This document shows positions 29,192-39,171 of a stretch of 55,788 nucleotides of DNA, in pieces. How positions within the stretch are numbered: the stretch's first letter is position 1; every line of letters begins with the position of its first letter. The translations under genes were made by a program, and so were the position numbers. A model generated the notes under the pieces. The model searched no databases. It had not been told where the DNA came from and saw only the letters and a program-made list of their open reading frames with translations. This DNA comes from a virus. Location: positions 1 through 55,788 of the IMG/VR virus record IMGVR_UViG_3300027996_000041; one strand, written 5' to 3'.

Positions 29192-32100
29192 TTAATTTAC
29201 GAAATATTCCTTCCGTAATTTTTCAATTGCTGTCTTTCCTCCGTTTATACCAAAGTAATAATATGGTATATTTTTACTAGCGTTATGTGTGGAACCAGGA
29301 CCTGTAGGGGGGTCGTTAGCTTGTTTATCTTCACCTGACCATGGTAACGTGGGTTGATTACAGTCAGTCCCACTTGTTTGACCACAAGGACTAAATCTTT
29401 GCCCTAATGTATTATCGAATATATACCCACTTATTACTGATGCGTCATCATATTCCGCAATTCCTGGGGCGAATTGTTCTCCCTCTACATTAATATTGGA
29501 TTGTACTGTTACTATGTCATTATAAATTTTAGGTATTTCTTTGACGTATTGGTAATACTTATTCTTTAATTCATTTTCATGACATCCCTGACCCCTCTCA
29601 AATAACCCATTAACCTTACAGTTTTCAAGACCTACGATATATTTTAAAACGTCTACTGGGTCTTGGTAACTGGAGTGTCCCATGTTATTACTCCAAAACT
29701 CTGGGTCCCACCCATCTTCATAAAATGTACCAGTAAAAAACTCAGGACCTTGTTTATATAAATCAAAAACACAATCATTAGCGTTAACACATTCTTCTAT
29801 TTCATTTAATGTGTCTGGACACATCTCTACTCTACCTAAAGATACTATCTTAGTTGATGAATAATTGTTGCAGTAAATGTTATCACCAATATCTGTTGCT
29901 CCATTACCACAAGCCAACCCACCAAGGCTAGATGACCAACAATTACCTTCTACAGTATCGTTATGCCAATGTCTATGATAGTTTTCTATATAATCCACCG
30001 GTTTGTCACTAGATTCACTACCCCTTACTAAACATTTTTCACACCCCCTATTTATACCACCTATTTGAATTCCATCGTGTGGACAACATTGATTTCCGCC
30101 ATAATTGTTCCCACTTTTTTTATCAGAACCAGGTCCACAAAATTTTTCTTTTAATTGTTCTACTCCGTTTACCTTTGTTATTTTAGATTTGTATTTGTAC
30201 TGAAATAAATATAGTGTACCAACTATCCACGCGTCAAATAAACATCTTCTAATAACGTTTCTTTTTTCAGCTAACTCTATAATTCTACAACATAACCATT
30301 CTTGAATGGTATCCATTGCCTCACAATTGTCTTCACTAGGTATAATCGAGAATCCTTTAAAGCAAATGGTAGGGTTAGTTGGGCAACTGGAATTTGGGTC
30401 ATTTGCGTTTGTTGGACACCCACACGCCGATGGAACACATATGATATCAGGACAATTTATGGTGGTATTACAGCTATTGGAACTACAACCAGCGGTACCA
30501 TCACAAGGAGCTCCGTTATCAGCACCACAGACACCACCTGGACAATTAGTACATACACAATAAGAGGTTCCGGCACAATCTAAAGCAAACCCTCTATAAC
30601 CCTGTCCTACACCATAGAGCTCGTCACAATACGCTCCGTCCTCATCATCTACGAATTTGCCCATAACATCCCCAAGCCACACAAATGGTTGAATTATAAT
30701 GGCTCTGTAAAATCTAAATATACATATTGTATTGTTGAATATACTAAAACTAGCGGAAATACCAAAATAGAAACCGAACTTTAAACCTATTAATAGTATT
30801 ATAAGTTTCATGAACATTGCACCAATCTTTAGGAAAAAACTGCCTAACCCGAATAAAAAATCGGCCTTTTTCATTGCCGTATTAAATGGCATTGGGTTAT
30901 TGTTTGACCCATTACCGTCAGTATTTTTTAAACCTAAAAAACTCCACCTATTAGAACCCTTTTTATATTTTTTAATATAATTAGCGACAGTGTATAGTTG
31001 TTTCCATTCAAATAGTTGGAAGTCTCTATCAATATCTTTATAGTCACGTATGTCATCTGTAAATCTTTGGTCTTCAGTTCCTCCTATGTAGGATTGTTGT
31101 CCCGTACTTGTATACCCCTTGGAACCACCATGTAATGAACTTAAGCTAGGCACTATCATATTTGCGGTCCTTCTTTTACGGTTAGCGGGTGCTTCGTTAA
31201 AGGACATTTTCATCCTATAATAAGCTTTTGTAGGTAAACCTATCTGTGGGTCGGCTGACGCGACTAACTTTCCTGATTCATCTGTAATAACTGTACCGAC
31301 ATTCATAGGCAAAGGAAACGCGAATGTACCATCATCATCTATTAAATCACCCCCTTTAATATCAAAAAATTCTAGGCCTGTTGCCTCTATTTTTTTATTA
31401 ACAACCCACTCTACTGGGTTTATTTTGCTCGCTCTAATAAAATTTATTTTTCCTGCCCCAGTTCTAAGTTCCGCTGACTCTCCTTGGTCGTTAGTTGGGT
31501 TACACCTTTTACTTATTGAGTTTTTTTCACTATCTGAAAATATAGACCCCATAAATAAAGCTGTAGGTACAATGTCTGTGTTTGTGTCTAAATCCACCCT
31601 TGTTATACCTATTTCACAATTTTCTGGGTCACCCCAAAATGGTATAACGTCTATACCTTGGTTTGTTGTCTTTACTTGTGGTAATGTGTCAATATTTGAC
31701 GATGTTTTGAACTCTGATGTACTTTCAAAAAACCCTAAAGGGGCTCCTTGTGCGATTAAATCATACGGCCTAACACTTAAAAGTCCGGCATCACTTAAGT
31801 CCACATCCATGTGTACTAACCTTTCACCCGTTGGAACACCGAATAACATGTAATCCCCAGATTCATTAGTTTTTGTGGTATATTTAAAGTATTTTTCAAA
31901 AACTTCTATGACCAAGTCGTTGGATAGTAACGTTTCTTTATCGGGAAAAGTACCTACCGCCTTATTTAAGTCACACGTTGTTCTGTTTAATAGTAAGTTA
32001 TATCTAATGCCATCTTTTCTTTCAGGTGATATGTATGGGTATAAGTCTTTTATTAATAGATTTTTTTCATCCTCACTACTTATTGGTACAAATACGGATA

Positions 32101-32314
32101 CTTTAGCGTTAGGTACACCAAAACCCTTATTAGCTATCACCCTACCAATCACAACACCATAATTAGCACAAAAATTAGTGTATAAATCTTCTTGTGAAAT
32201 TTTTAAACTTAAAACCTCTAAAAAATCAAAACTTTGTTCTAATTTTAAAGTTAAATGTTTATCATCACCACCTGGTGTTGTACGTAATCTTATAGTTTTA
32301 TTTAGTTTTTCCAT
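29192..32314 (-). CDS. large tail protein with CarbopepD-like N-terminus and hydrophobic core segment
   Basis: 1040 residues. Residues about 50-75 (VVIGRVIANKGFGVPNAKVS) match the start of a carboxypeptidase-regulatory-like Ig domain. A long hydrophobic run lies near residues 485-545 (IGAMFMKLIILLIGLKFGFY, then IFRFYRAIIIQPFVWLG). A Cys-rich part follows (about 570-665), with CAGTSYCVCTNCPGGVCG and similar runs. The hydrophobic run is unusual for a soluble virion protein and could insert into a membrane. The ATG overlaps the upstream stop (TAATG). Confidence 0.65.
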   Translation of the reverse strand: MEKLNKTIRLRTTPGGDDKHLTLKLEQSFDFLEVLSLKISQEDLYTNFCANYGVVIGRVIANKGFGVPNAKVSVFVPISSEDEKNLLIKDLYPYISPERKDGIRYNLLLNRTTCDLNKAVGTFPDKETLLSNDLVIEVFEKYFKYTTKTNESGDYMLFGVPTGERLVHMDVDLSDAGLLSVRPYDLIAQGAPLGFFESTSEFKTSSNIDTLPQVKTTNQGIDVIPFWGDPENCEIGITRVDLDTNTDIVPTALFMGSIFSDSEKNSISKRCNPTNDQGESAELRTGAGKINFIRASKINPVEWVVNKKIEATGLEFFDIKGGDLIDDDGTFAFPLPMNVGTVITDESGKLVASADPQIGLPTKAYYRMKMSFNEAPANRKRRTANMIVPSLSSLHGGSKGYTSTGQQSYIGGTEDQRFTDDIRDYKDIDRDFQLFEWKQLYTVANYIKKYKKGSNRWSFLGLKNTDGNGSNNNPMPFNTAMKKADFLFGLGSFFLKIGAMFMKLIILLIGLKFGFYFGISASFSIFNNTICIFRFYRAIIIQPFVWLGDVMGKFVDDEDGAYCDELYGVGQGYRGFALDCAGTSYCVCTNCPGGVCGADNGAPCDGTAGCSSNSCNTTINCPDIICVPSACGCPTNANDPNSSCPTNPTICFKGFSIIPSEDNCEAMDTIQEWLCCRIIELAEKRNVIRRCLFDAWIVGTLYLFQYKYKSKITKVNGVEQLKEKFCGPGSDKKSGNNYGGNQCCPHDGIQIGGINRGCEKCLVRGSESSDKPVDYIENYHRHWHNDTVEGNCWSSSLGGLACGNGATDIGDNIYCNNYSSTKIVSLGRVEMCPDTLNEIEECVNANDCVFDLYKQGPEFFTGTFYEDGWDPEFWSNNMGHSSYQDPVDVLKYIVGLENCKVNGLFERGQGCHENELKNKYYQYVKEIPKIYNDIVTVQSNINVEGEQFAPGIAEYDDASVISGYIFDNTLGQRFSPCGQTSGTDCNQPTLPWSGEDKQANDPPTGPGSTHNASKNIPYYYFGINGGKTAIEKLRKEYFVN

Positions 32315-33864
32315 TAATAACCATAAATTATTTTATCATTTTTAGTGTTAAATTCACCCACAACATTAGAGCTTGTTATGATACTTTCTTTTAAAATATT
32401 TTTATATGTTTTTTCAAATATCACCCTAAACTTATAGTCTTTATTAACCCCTAAATTAATTATGTCTGTCTGATATGTCACATCGTTAATATTATATTTG
32501 ACATATTTTGTTGTAAATAAACTAACCCAATTAGTGTCAGATTTTTCAGTAACTTCTACCTTAAATAAACCGGTGTTATTTTTTGGTTCCCTTATTGGGG
32601 TGACCTTCCATGGTATGGTGACACTGTCTTTATCTAAAGTACCTAGATTATTATACACATCTAATCTAGTTTTAAAATACCAAAAAGAAAGTATATCACC
32701 CTTTTTAATAGTTATAAAGTGTGGGTTAAATATTATCTTGTTCGGTGTTGTTGAACTTTCATAGAACTCTATACCCGAAACTAATTTTACACCATTTAAA
32801 ACCCCCACAATTACTGAGTTTGAGTCAAAATCTGAGGTTAAAAACACCTCTTGAGTACCTTTTACTGTGTTAGTATTAACTATATTTACTGTAGAAGCTG
32901 ACACATCTTCTGTAAACCCAGTAACTTTGAACGTGTCTATATTAAATTTGTCTTGTCTACTCATCCCCAGGGCTGTTAAAAAACTTTGTGGCCCAATTAA
33001 GTAAACTATCGCTATTATATCTGTAGACTCTATTTCACCACTAAATATATTCACTATTGGTGTTGTTGATGGGAATAAGGATGTATCTAAACTATAATCT
33101 AAATTTTCTGTTAGCCTAATGCCGTTAACATATAGGTTTATTTTATTACCAAGTGGTTGACTAGCTAAATTAAAAAAGTTTTGATATGCACTCCCTTGTA
33201 TTATTTGTTGGGTTAACTCTACGCTATTCACTAAATCGGATGGTGTGTTAACAATGCTTGGTTGTGATGGGTTTGTAACCGTAGTAAAGTACCAATCATA
33301 ATTAAAATTAAAATTGTTTAACTGGTTTGAGTTTTTCCATGTGTCCACATCTTTCTTTATACAGTCTTTAGGTGTGAACTTGTAATAACTCCTTAACATA
33401 TAATCACTATTTGTAAAAGGTAGGCCACCCACACTAATAACACTATTTAAAGTTGTTGATGTTAGTGCACTAAATGCGTAACATTTTTGATAGGTAGGGG
33501 TAACGTTATTTAATGTTTTATTAGCGTTGTTTAGTACAAAATTAGACCTATTGTATATTTTATAACAAAAATTACCAGTATACCCAGTATAATCTGTAGA
33601 ACCAGTAAAATTAAAACCTAAATCAGTCTCTTGGACTTCTGAAAAATTATATACGGAATAGCAGTTTGTTGGGGTGCCACTGCACGGTGTTGTCGCCCCT
33701 GTTATAGGTTTTGTTGCCCCACTTAACCAATATGTTGGGCCTTCAAACGGTTCGAAACAAAAATTAGTGACAGAGTTAACATTATAAATGTTACTTAAAC
33801 CTAAGTCCCTATCTAAATCCCTATCTAGATATTTATTTTCTTTTATTTTACATAAAAATCCCAT
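32314..33864 (-). CDS. tail/baseplate structural protein
   Basis: 516 residues, beta-rich, with many Asn, Thr and Tyr; N-terminus includes KYLDRDLDRDLGLSNIYNVN (a short duplication RDLD). No known family. Ends at the ATG of 29192-32314, starts one base from 33864-34415. It is probably a subunit of the tail tip or a fibre connector. Confidence 0.6.
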   Translation of the reverse strand: MGFLCKIKENKYLDRDLDRDLGLSNIYNVNSVTNFCFEPFEGPTYWLSGATKPITGATTPCSGTPTNCYSVYNFSEVQETDLGFNFTGSTDYTGYTGNFCYKIYNRSNFVLNNANKTLNNVTPTYQKCYAFSALTSTTLNSVISVGGLPFTNSDYMLRSYYKFTPKDCIKKDVDTWKNSNQLNNFNFNYDWYFTTVTNPSQPSIVNTPSDLVNSVELTQQIIQGSAYQNFFNLASQPLGNKINLYVNGIRLTENLDYSLDTSLFPSTTPIVNIFSGEIESTDIIAIVYLIGPQSFLTALGMSRQDKFNIDTFKVTGFTEDVSASTVNIVNTNTVKGTQEVFLTSDFDSNSVIVGVLNGVKLVSGIEFYESSTTPNKIIFNPHFITIKKGDILSFWYFKTRLDVYNNLGTLDKDSVTIPWKVTPIREPKNNTGLFKVEVTEKSDTNWVSLFTTKYVKYNINDVTYQTDIINLGVNKDYKFRVIFEKTYKNILKESIITSSNVVGEFNTKNDKIIYGY

Positions 33865-34415
33865 TATTCAGTTATTGTTTGTGTTGGTTGTAATCTATCT
33901 TGGTATAGTTGTTTTCTTTTTTTTCTATCGTCTAAGTTAGTGACTATCAAAGGTTTTATTGTTGTTTTACCGTATTCTTTGGGTAGTGGGTTAATTTTTA
34001 CTGTGTCTGTTGATATTGGCCCATTTTTTGTTGACTCATAATCTAACGGACTAAATGTTGTGTTATTTATATCTGCGTTTACAGTGTTTGGGTCATAACT
34101 TTTTGACTTACCGTTGGCAATTCTTCTTCCTCCGTTTGTAGCACTATTTGGTATAGTGGTGACTTCACCCTCAACAAACTCATAATCAAAATCACACTCA
34201 TCATATTGTGTACATATCTCGTCTTCTCTGTTACACCATTTTTCACCAGAAACAAAGATAGTTGTAGCTGGTATAAATTGTTCAACAAACTGTACCCAAA
34301 AACTTTGGAAGGTCTTTTTGTACCCTTCTAGTTGTAATAAAGTTATTTTTTGTTCACAATATTTTTTATTAAAATCAGCTTTTACTGTTACGATATTAGT
34401 GTTATGACTACTCAT
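33864..34415 (-). CDS. tail-associated protein with FxEQFIPATT motif
   Basis: 183 residues. Residues about 35-65 read SFWVQFVEQFIPATTIFVSG followed by EKWCNREDE, a motif I recall from virion proteins of marine myoviruses near baseplate genes. C-terminal half is Lys/Thr/Pro-rich. A small cluster of four Cys (residues 19-75). The function is not known; it lies between large tail proteins and shares one base with 32314-33864. Confidence 0.6.
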   Translation of the reverse strand: MSSHNTNIVTVKADFNKKYCEQKITLLQLEGYKKTFQSFWVQFVEQFIPATTIFVSGEKWCNREDEICTQYDECDFDYEFVEGEVTTIPNSATNGGRRIANGKSKSYDPNTVNADINNTTFSPLDYESTKNGPISTDTVKINPLPKEYGKTTIKPLIVTNLDDRKKRKQLYQDRLQPTQTITE

Positions 34416-34485
34416 TTTTTATTTATTATATTTAGTTTAAATGTTATATATCTATTAGTTAATTTAAGTGTTTAATTTATACATC

Positions 34486-36663
34486 CTAAGAGTATTCTAT
34501 AAACCATTGAAATTTATATAATTTTGTACCTGAATTTGAGTTTATATTCATCTCAAACGTATAATACCCTTTACTATAACAAGTTTCACTATTACCAGGT
34601 ATAGGAGTTGTGACAGCTTGATTACCGATTATTCTGGATAAAGGATAAGCATTGGTAAAAGGAAGTTCCATATATAAGGTACCGATATCTCCAACATTAT
34701 CTCCAGCTGTTCCTCCTAAAACTTCTTGAACACCAGCCCCAGGAAAAGCTTGACTTCCTTGAAATTGTGCTACTGCTTTATTTCCTGAAGTAGTACCTGT
34801 TGGAGCGTTTTGATAACCTTGTGTAAAGAAAGCGTTAATGTTTCCTCCAGCAATATCAGCCCACTTAATATTTGAATATACTTTAAATTTCTCAACCCAA
34901 GCTGGAAAATTATTTGTGTTCCAAGTACCTGTTTCAACTACACCGCTACCACCCCATCCAAGACCTACAGAAGATTCGTTAGCAGTTCCTTGACCCGCAT
35001 TAAAACCAGCCGAAGAAACACCATTTGTATGGTTAATTTCCATTTCTTGAAGAACTATTTGCTGAATAGCGGGAGCACTCCAAGTCCAAGCACCAGGTAA
35101 AGGATTTTGTGTACAATAAAAAGTATAAGTTCTACCATCATTTGGAATAGAAGCTACACCATCAACCACACCGTTTATTTCACCACCTACTACAGATGGA
35201 AAAACTTTTATAGGTAAAAGTGAATTATTAATAAAAACTGTTTGTCTACCCGTAGTTGGGTCTGGTAGTCTTGTAGCTAAATCTGAAGTTGTGGCGGAAG
35301 TTATAATGTTAACACCATATATAGCTTGGGAAGTGGATGCGTTTGTGGTTCCTTCTAAAATTAAATTATCATTAATTTCATTTGTAGCACTTACAACATT
35401 ACCACTTGAATCAATGCCTAAGTTATTAACCGATGTTCCAGTGCCTACGGTACCAATATTAAGATTCGGAACATAAACCGTATCATTTGTTGTACCAGTA
35501 ATTCCAATACCACCAATAACAACTGTATTAGTTACACCAGAAAGTATCACTGAATTATTACTACCTATTAATACAGCTCTTTTATCACTTGGTCCAGTTT
35601 TTGCGTGATTATTAACATTTTCGTGGATAATAATTTCATCCCAATTAATATAATCGGTGAGGTCAGCAGTCCAATCTTTATCACCCCAAATAGTCATACC
35701 TATATCAAGGTTTCCGAATGAGTCACCAACACCAAATTGAAGTGCTCCATCTGTTGTACCACTACTCATATACATCCAAGGACCAGTATAGGTACCACTA
35801 TTTGTCCCAATGAATAAATCATTAAGACCAGCTTGTAGATTTATCGTACCACCACCAGTATCTGATGTAATGTCTTTACCACTTTGGACAACAAGATTCG
35901 GAACATAAACAGTATCATTAGTTGTTCCTGTTATGTTTTGCCCCCCTAAAATTACAGCTCTTTGTATACCAGATAGGACAGTATTATTGTCACCACCAAT
36001 AATAGCAGAATTACCACCACCTAATATACTATTATTATTACCACCTAATATGCTAACCCCACCAGTTGAGCCATAACTAGTACTTACAAAAGAATTAGTT
36101 GACCCTAAAATAATATTATTTTCAACCCTACTTCCACCACCAATTTCGTTAGTGTCACCACCGATAATAGCGTTGTATCTACCAATCTGAGAAGGTGTAA
36201 TTTTATTGGTACTGCCACCTAACATGACATTACTATCAAAGCTAGTACCATGCGTTCCTGTAGAAGCTGTAAGTACGTGTGAATCCCCAAAAATAAAAGA
36301 ATTAGTTGTTTCGGAATCTATTATTGAATCAACATATGTTACTGTGTCGTGAATAGTTATAGGTGAACAACCATATAAATTTGTTATATATAAATCTGTT
36401 ATACAATCTCCTGATGTGTTTCCTGTGAATGTTACACCAGCATACTCTGGAACATTTAATGTCCCACTAATTAAAGTTGATGGTCCTGTTGTACCTGTTG
36501 TTGTTAAACTAGTGAATGGGATAGAAGGTACTAAATCACCTACCCCAATTGCGAACGATGTTCCAGCTGGGTTATCTGTTGGGTCACTCACATCTACTAT
36601 GTGAATTAAATCATTACTGGCTGGTGAACCACTAAAAATTACTCTATCTGTTAAAATACTCAT
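34486..36663 (-). CDS. tail fibre with YadA/Hep_Hag-like beta-roll head
   Basis: 725 residues. The middle (about residues 150-260) shows repeated short strands with Gly/Asn: AIIGGDTNEIGGG, SILGGNNNSILGG, AIIGGDNNTVLSG, AVILGGQNITGTT. These are 14-16-residue repeats like the left-handed beta roll of trimeric adhesin heads (YadA). A 10-residue unit NDTVYVPNL occurs twice (about 247 and 401). The C-terminal part (500-725) looks globular and may be the receptor-binding tip. The DNA here looks, by eye, a little different in codon use from the flanking genes, suggesting exchange. Confidence 0.75.
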   Translation of the reverse strand: MSILTDRVIFSGSPASNDLIHIVDVSDPTDNPAGTSFAIGVGDLVPSIPFTSLTTTGTTGPSTLISGTLNVPEYAGVTFTGNTSGDCITDLYITNLYGCSPITIHDTVTYVDSIIDSETTNSFIFGDSHVLTASTGTHGTSFDSNVMLGGSTNKITPSQIGRYNAIIGGDTNEIGGGSRVENNIILGSTNSFVSTSYGSTGGVSILGGNNNSILGGGNSAIIGGDNNTVLSGIQRAVILGGQNITGTTNDTVYVPNLVVQSGKDITSDTGGGTINLQAGLNDLFIGTNSGTYTGPWMYMSSGTTDGALQFGVGDSFGNLDIGMTIWGDKDWTADLTDYINWDEIIIHENVNNHAKTGPSDKRAVLIGSNNSVILSGVTNTVVIGGIGITGTTNDTVYVPNLNIGTVGTGTSVNNLGIDSSGNVVSATNEINDNLILEGTTNASTSQAIYGVNIITSATTSDLATRLPDPTTGRQTVFINNSLLPIKVFPSVVGGEINGVVDGVASIPNDGRTYTFYCTQNPLPGAWTWSAPAIQQIVLQEMEINHTNGVSSAGFNAGQGTANESSVGLGWGGSGVVETGTWNTNNFPAWVEKFKVYSNIKWADIAGGNINAFFTQGYQNAPTGTTSGNKAVAQFQGSQAFPGAGVQEVLGGTAGDNVGDIGTLYMELPFTNAYPLSRIIGNQAVTTPIPGNSETCYSKGYYTFEMNINSNSGTKLYKFQWFIEYS

Positions 36664-36675
36664 TTTTTTTTGTTT

Positions 36676-39165
36676 TTAATTAAAATCATATTCGACACCA
36701 TCTTGGAAGTCGAAGTTTACGTTATTTTGAAATTGTTTTGTGTCAAGAACATATTTGTAACAAGTTTCAGTTCCAGCACTTAATGTGTATCCTTCTGGAC
36801 AAGGACTATATTTAACACAACAATCAGAACACATATCAAATGTTAAAAATAGTTCCTTACTATTAAGTACTAAATTACTGTGTTTTTCCAATACTGAAGA
36901 TTGTTTAAAATAATCGGTATATCTCCAATCTAAATCAGCGTCTAAACTTGGGGCGAAAGTTCTGTTTATTACACCATAACCCTGTATAAGACCAAATTGT
37001 CCCTGTTTAATTATTACATTATCAGTTAACTTACCATCGTTATTTTGTATGTTTGAATAGTTAATCTCACCAGGGTTGTAAACCCAAGATTTTTTATTAT
37101 CTATAACTGGGACTATTTCAAAACCTGGGCAATCATTGTTTATTATCTCTACTATATCAATCTCTTCGTTACAATTAAAATTAAAATTGTCTAAAAATAT
37201 ATCATAAATACAACAACAATTTAAACCATGTGTAAATTGTAGGTAAGAATTGAATCCCTCAGTTGTTCCAGTTGTTGGTATGGTAAATTGTGTTGTGAGG
37301 TCAAACCATGTCTCTACATCCACAAAAGAAAAAGGTTCAGATGTTTGTATAACATTATTATTATCGTCTCTTATAATTAAATTAACCACTATTGGTACAC
37401 CTGAGTTATAACAACAAGGTGCTTCTGTATCCCCACTCAATGGTGGTGGTGGTGCGATTTCTGCGGGTGTACGTTTGTTTATAGTTGTCGTCTTATAATC
37501 AATTAAGTTGTTGTTCTCATCAAACTCTAGTATACATGGGTCGGTTGGGTTACCTACTATGATTACATCCCCATCGTCAACAAATGGGGTACAAGGGTTT
37601 TCAGGTTTACCAAAATAAAAAGACACCGAAACATCTATTGGGGTTTCACATTTTGGTTTAATTAAATCATTATTTAACTTAAACTCTAATGGTAGACATG
37701 GGTTTGGGTCACTTGTATAACAAGAACCTTTATATACCCAAGGTAATTGATTGTCTGACGCTATTTTTAAACAACACACTTCACTTATTGATTCACCATT
37801 AATGGTCACAATTGTTATGTTTTGGTTAAAACTATCAACAGTGGTTGTCATGGTTATCTCAGTTAACCCAATATTACATTCGTCTTGTGATTTACAAAAA
37901 CACAATGTACCATCAAAAAACCCACCCAGTTCTTCACATTTAGCACTACTAACCCCTTGTGACAGTTGCCCATCTTGATTAAAGATACTACCATCTACTT
38001 GTTCACTATGTGCTGATGTTGCTGTTTCATAACATAAATAAAACCCGCCAGACAATGCTAAAGCGTTGGCCAGTAACACTCTAACTTGTACATTGTCAAC
38101 CACCCCATCATTATCTATATCACCACCACTAAACGAATTATTGATAATAAAATTTATTTCATCCGAGGTGAAACCTAAAGAGGACAAAACATTTGGCGTT
38201 AACAATAAACTAGCCCCACTAACCGTTGATATTATAGACATGAATGTGTCAATAGTTTCTACACATTCACATGTGGTTGTTGTTTCTTGTATCGTATCAC
38301 AAAGACAAGCTGACGACTCTTCATCAAACTCATTTACGTTAACCACAAAATTAGAGTCCGATAGGGCGGTACAACAATTTTCACTTATTATAGGTTCACC
38401 AGTTAACGCGTCTACATAAAAACTACCATTACCAAAAGTTGTTTCTACAGGGCTGGTTGGGTCTGATGTTATCACACTAACTAGAAAGTCCCAAAGGGGG
38501 GCGTTTATATGTTGTAAAGTGTCACCATTCATTAATGTATATAAGTTATCCCACCAAGCAAAATTGTCACAATCAATACATGTAACTCTATTTTGTAGTC
38601 CTTCAGAACTTATTAAATCTAAATCATACGTGTCACATAGACTATTAGTTTCCTCAGTCACATAACAAATTCTAATGGTGTCGTTCCACGATACGGCGGT
38701 ATTTATGGTTGATTGGTACCACGTACAACACTCATGGGTTATCGAGGACCCACCATTATAGACAATCTCACCTGAAGGTAGTTCCTCGTAATCTAATTCA
38801 TTACATGGTGTTATTGTGTCGCCGGCGTTATCTTCGAAACCGTTTGGGTTGATTACTATGTCTTCAATGGGGTTATTGGTATCTACTTCACCATATAAGC
38901 AACAATTATCACAAGGGGATGTCGCGTATTGGTCGTAGTTAATGGCTGTTGGGTCCAAACACCCAGGGCCGCCATTATTAGTGATAACTTTATAACATTC
39001 ACCTGAACATATAGTCCCAGGTGGACTACCGCCCACACAATTTGAGGCTAGGTAGGGGCCACTAGGCCCCGTACTTATAGTTGCCCACGCGTTATAGTTA
39101 ATCGCTAATGGGTCTGTACAACCTGGTGTACCTTTATCATCTCCCGTATCTAATCCTTGTGCCAT
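36676..39165 (-). CDS. Cys-rich tail protein with GCxDPxAxNY repeats and dockerin-like element
   Basis: 829 residues. Two copies of CTDPLAINYNAWAT / CLDPTAINYDQYAT lie within the first 90 residues, a repeat I know from surface proteins of flavobacteria. Around residue 345 is a dockerin-like calcium loop, GGDIDNDGVVDNVQVRVLL. Many Cys pairs appear (e.g. CCTALSD, CEELGGFFDGTLCFC, CCLKIASD) that resemble the CCESLGY units in the next upstream gene. No enzyme motif. This looks like an extracellular, disulfide- or calcium-stabilised adhesion protein of the virion. Confidence 0.7.
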   Translation of the reverse strand: MAQGLDTGDDKGTPGCTDPLAINYNAWATISTGPSGPYLASNCVGGSPPGTICSGECYKVITNNGGPGCLDPTAINYDQYATSPCDNCCLYGEVDTNNPIEDIVINPNGFEDNAGDTITPCNELDYEELPSGEIVYNGGSSITHECCTWYQSTINTAVSWNDTIRICYVTEETNSLCDTYDLDLISSEGLQNRVTCIDCDNFAWWDNLYTLMNGDTLQHINAPLWDFLVSVITSDPTSPVETTFGNGSFYVDALTGEPIISENCCTALSDSNFVVNVNEFDEESSACLCDTIQETTTTCECVETIDTFMSIISTVSGASLLLTPNVLSSLGFTSDEINFIINNSFSGGDIDNDGVVDNVQVRVLLANALALSGGFYLCYETATSAHSEQVDGSIFNQDGQLSQGVSSAKCEELGGFFDGTLCFCKSQDECNIGLTEITMTTTVDSFNQNITIVTINGESISEVCCLKIASDNQLPWVYKGSCYTSDPNPCLPLEFKLNNDLIKPKCETPIDVSVSFYFGKPENPCTPFVDDGDVIIVGNPTDPCILEFDENNNLIDYKTTTINKRTPAEIAPPPPLSGDTEAPCCYNSGVPIVVNLIIRDDNNNVIQTSEPFSFVDVETWFDLTTQFTIPTTGTTEGFNSYLQFTHGLNCCCIYDIFLDNFNFNCNEEIDIVEIINNDCPGFEIVPVIDNKKSWVYNPGEINYSNIQNNDGKLTDNVIIKQGQFGLIQGYGVINRTFAPSLDADLDWRYTDYFKQSSVLEKHSNLVLNSKELFLTFDMCSDCCVKYSPCPEGYTLSAGTETCYKYVLDTKQFQNNVNFDFQDGVEYDFN

Positions 39166-39171
39166 CTTATG

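Noticed and set aside
30302-30583. Two plus-strand ORFs, Thr/Ile/Gly-rich
   Set aside because: Antisense to the Cys-rich part of the large tail protein; two overlapping frames both open is a composition effect.
34079-34288. Minus-strand ORF nested in 33864-34415 in another frame
   Set aside because: Fully inside a coupled structural gene, with no start context or motif.
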